A stretch of 64,000 nucleotides of DNA from the NCBI RefSeq assembly GCF_001908725.1, contig NZ_CP018725.1, forward strand, positions 930,001 to 994,000, written 5' to 3'. Shown piece after piece: positions 63,338 to 64,000 of the stretch. The stretch is from Xanthomonas vesicatoria ATCC 35937. GTDB taxonomy: Bacteria > Pseudomonadota > Gammaproteobacteria > Xanthomonadales > Xanthomonadaceae. Below the pieces are notes generated by a model. The model made no database searches, was not told where the DNA came from, and worked only from the letters and a program-made list of their open reading frames with translations. The stretch's first letter is position 1; each line of letters starts with the position of its first letter. The translations under genes and the position numbers were made by a program.

Positions 63338-64000
63338 TTGGCAGTCTCCGACTTGCCCACTTCACCAGCGGCAGTCTCATAACGGGCATCGTCGCGAATC
63401 ACGCGCGGCACACCGACGCGCGGCTCGACCGAGGTCACCGGTTCGTACACCACACGCTTGCGCTCTTCGTCGTAACGCACTTCGACGTTGCCGATCAGCG
63501 GGAAATCCTTGCGGAACGGATGGCCGACGAATCCGTAGTCGGTCAGGATGCGGCGCAGGTCAGGGTGGCCGTCGAACACGATGCCGAACAGGTCGAACGC
63601 TTCGCGCTCGAACCAGTTTACGCCCGGCCAGATGTCTGTCACCGACGCCACCACCGGCACTTGTTCGTCCGGGGCGTAGCAACGCACACGCAGACGCTGA
63701 TTGTGCTGGTAGGAAATGAGTTGCGCGACCACCGCAAAGCGCTGCTTGGGCATGTGCTGCGGATGTGCACCGGTGGAGCTTTCCTGGCTGGGGAATTCCC
63801 CCCAACCGAAGCGGCCGACGGCCTTGCCTTCGACACCGCGGCTGAAGCCCTGCGACGACACGTCGGCGGTATCCCACTCGTCGCTGCCGTAACCCAGGTA
63901 ATCGACGCCGCACAGGTCGCTGAGCTGCTCGAAACCGAGCTCGTCGCGCAGCGCCAGACAGGTGGCGTGCCAATCTGCCGCGGCGACTTCCAGTGTCACC
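63334..64000 (-). CDS. nuoC: NADH-quinone oxidoreductase subunit C, 5' end beyond the window
   Basis: At least 221 aa of the 30-kDa subunit are present, with [20 protein letters not shown] and [20 protein letters not shown]. The open frame runs off the right edge, so about the first 30 residues are missing. An insert of about 45 residues (Gly/Ser-rich, residues 38-83 of the visible part) precedes [16 protein letters not shown] and is unlike E. coli. Confidence 0.95.
   Translation of the reverse strand, partial: VTLEVAAADWHATCLALRDELGFEQLSDLCGVDYLGYGSDEWDTADVSSQGFSRGVEGKAVGRFGWGEFPSQESSTGAHPQHMPKQRFAVVAQLISYQHNQRLRVRCYAPDEQVPVVASVTDIWPGVNWFEREAFDLFGIVFDGHPDLRRILTDYGFVGHPFRKDFPLIGNVEVRYDEERKRVVYEPVTSVEPRVGVPRVIRDDARYETAAGEVGKSETAK

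Overview
The window comes from a Xanthomonas chromosome (GC-rich gammaproteobacterium). The evidence is the co-occurrence of a VirB/VirD4 cluster with the layout of the bacterial-killing type IV secretion system (X-T4SS) of X. citri, Xanthomonas-type housekeeping operons, an Oar-like TonB-dependent receptor and an IS407-group IS3 element. Assignments rest on reading protein sequences, motifs and gene order; no database search was run.

Region 1 (1-17444) is accessory. On the minus strand, read from high to low coordinates, it holds a small unknown gene, virD4, a regulatory leader, virB7-8-9-10-11-1-2-3-4-5-6, and then a variable tail. The tail contains two divergent DUF4189 genes separated by a decayed second virB6 3' end, followed by a lipoprotein resembling the periplasmic immunity protein of the lysozyme-like X-T4SS effector. 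An IS3 element cut by the window edge lies where the cognate effector would be expected. The other side of the cluster abuts an integrase remnant and tRNA-Val(GAC), as in a genomic island. A perfect TGTGA-N6-TCACA palindrome (Clp/CRP-like) sits at the end of virD4, upstream of a roughly 300-nt virB leader.

Region 2 (17541-28456) holds uvrB, an isolated minor pilin gene, tRNA-Asn with its promoter and terminator, the type IV pilus minor-pilin operon fimT-pilV-pilW-pilX-pilY1-pilE (pilY1 is frameshifted here), and an AlgZ/FimS-like histidine kinase.

Region 3 (28475-40044) holds ppnN, an Oar-like TonB-dependent receptor, the coupled grxD-SDR-marC operon, an atypical Fe-type superoxide dismutase, purE-purK, a Trm112-like gene coupled to nadC, and a secreted DUF2272 protein.

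Region 4 (40494-49978) is the translation/RNA block tRNA-fMet, rimP-nusA-infB-rbfA-truB, rpsO-pnp, with clear promoters and terminators.

Region 5 (50186-64000) is the complex I operon from nuoC (cut by the right edge) to nuoN. Its NuoL carries a histidine-rich insertion.

The most unusual structure is the tail of the T4SS cluster (about 0.8-4.9 kb). It reads as a displaced-cassette arrangement: an older virB6 allele's 3' end with its own DUF4189 gene has been pushed downstream by a second virB6-DUF4189 pair, with an orphan immunity-like gene beyond it.
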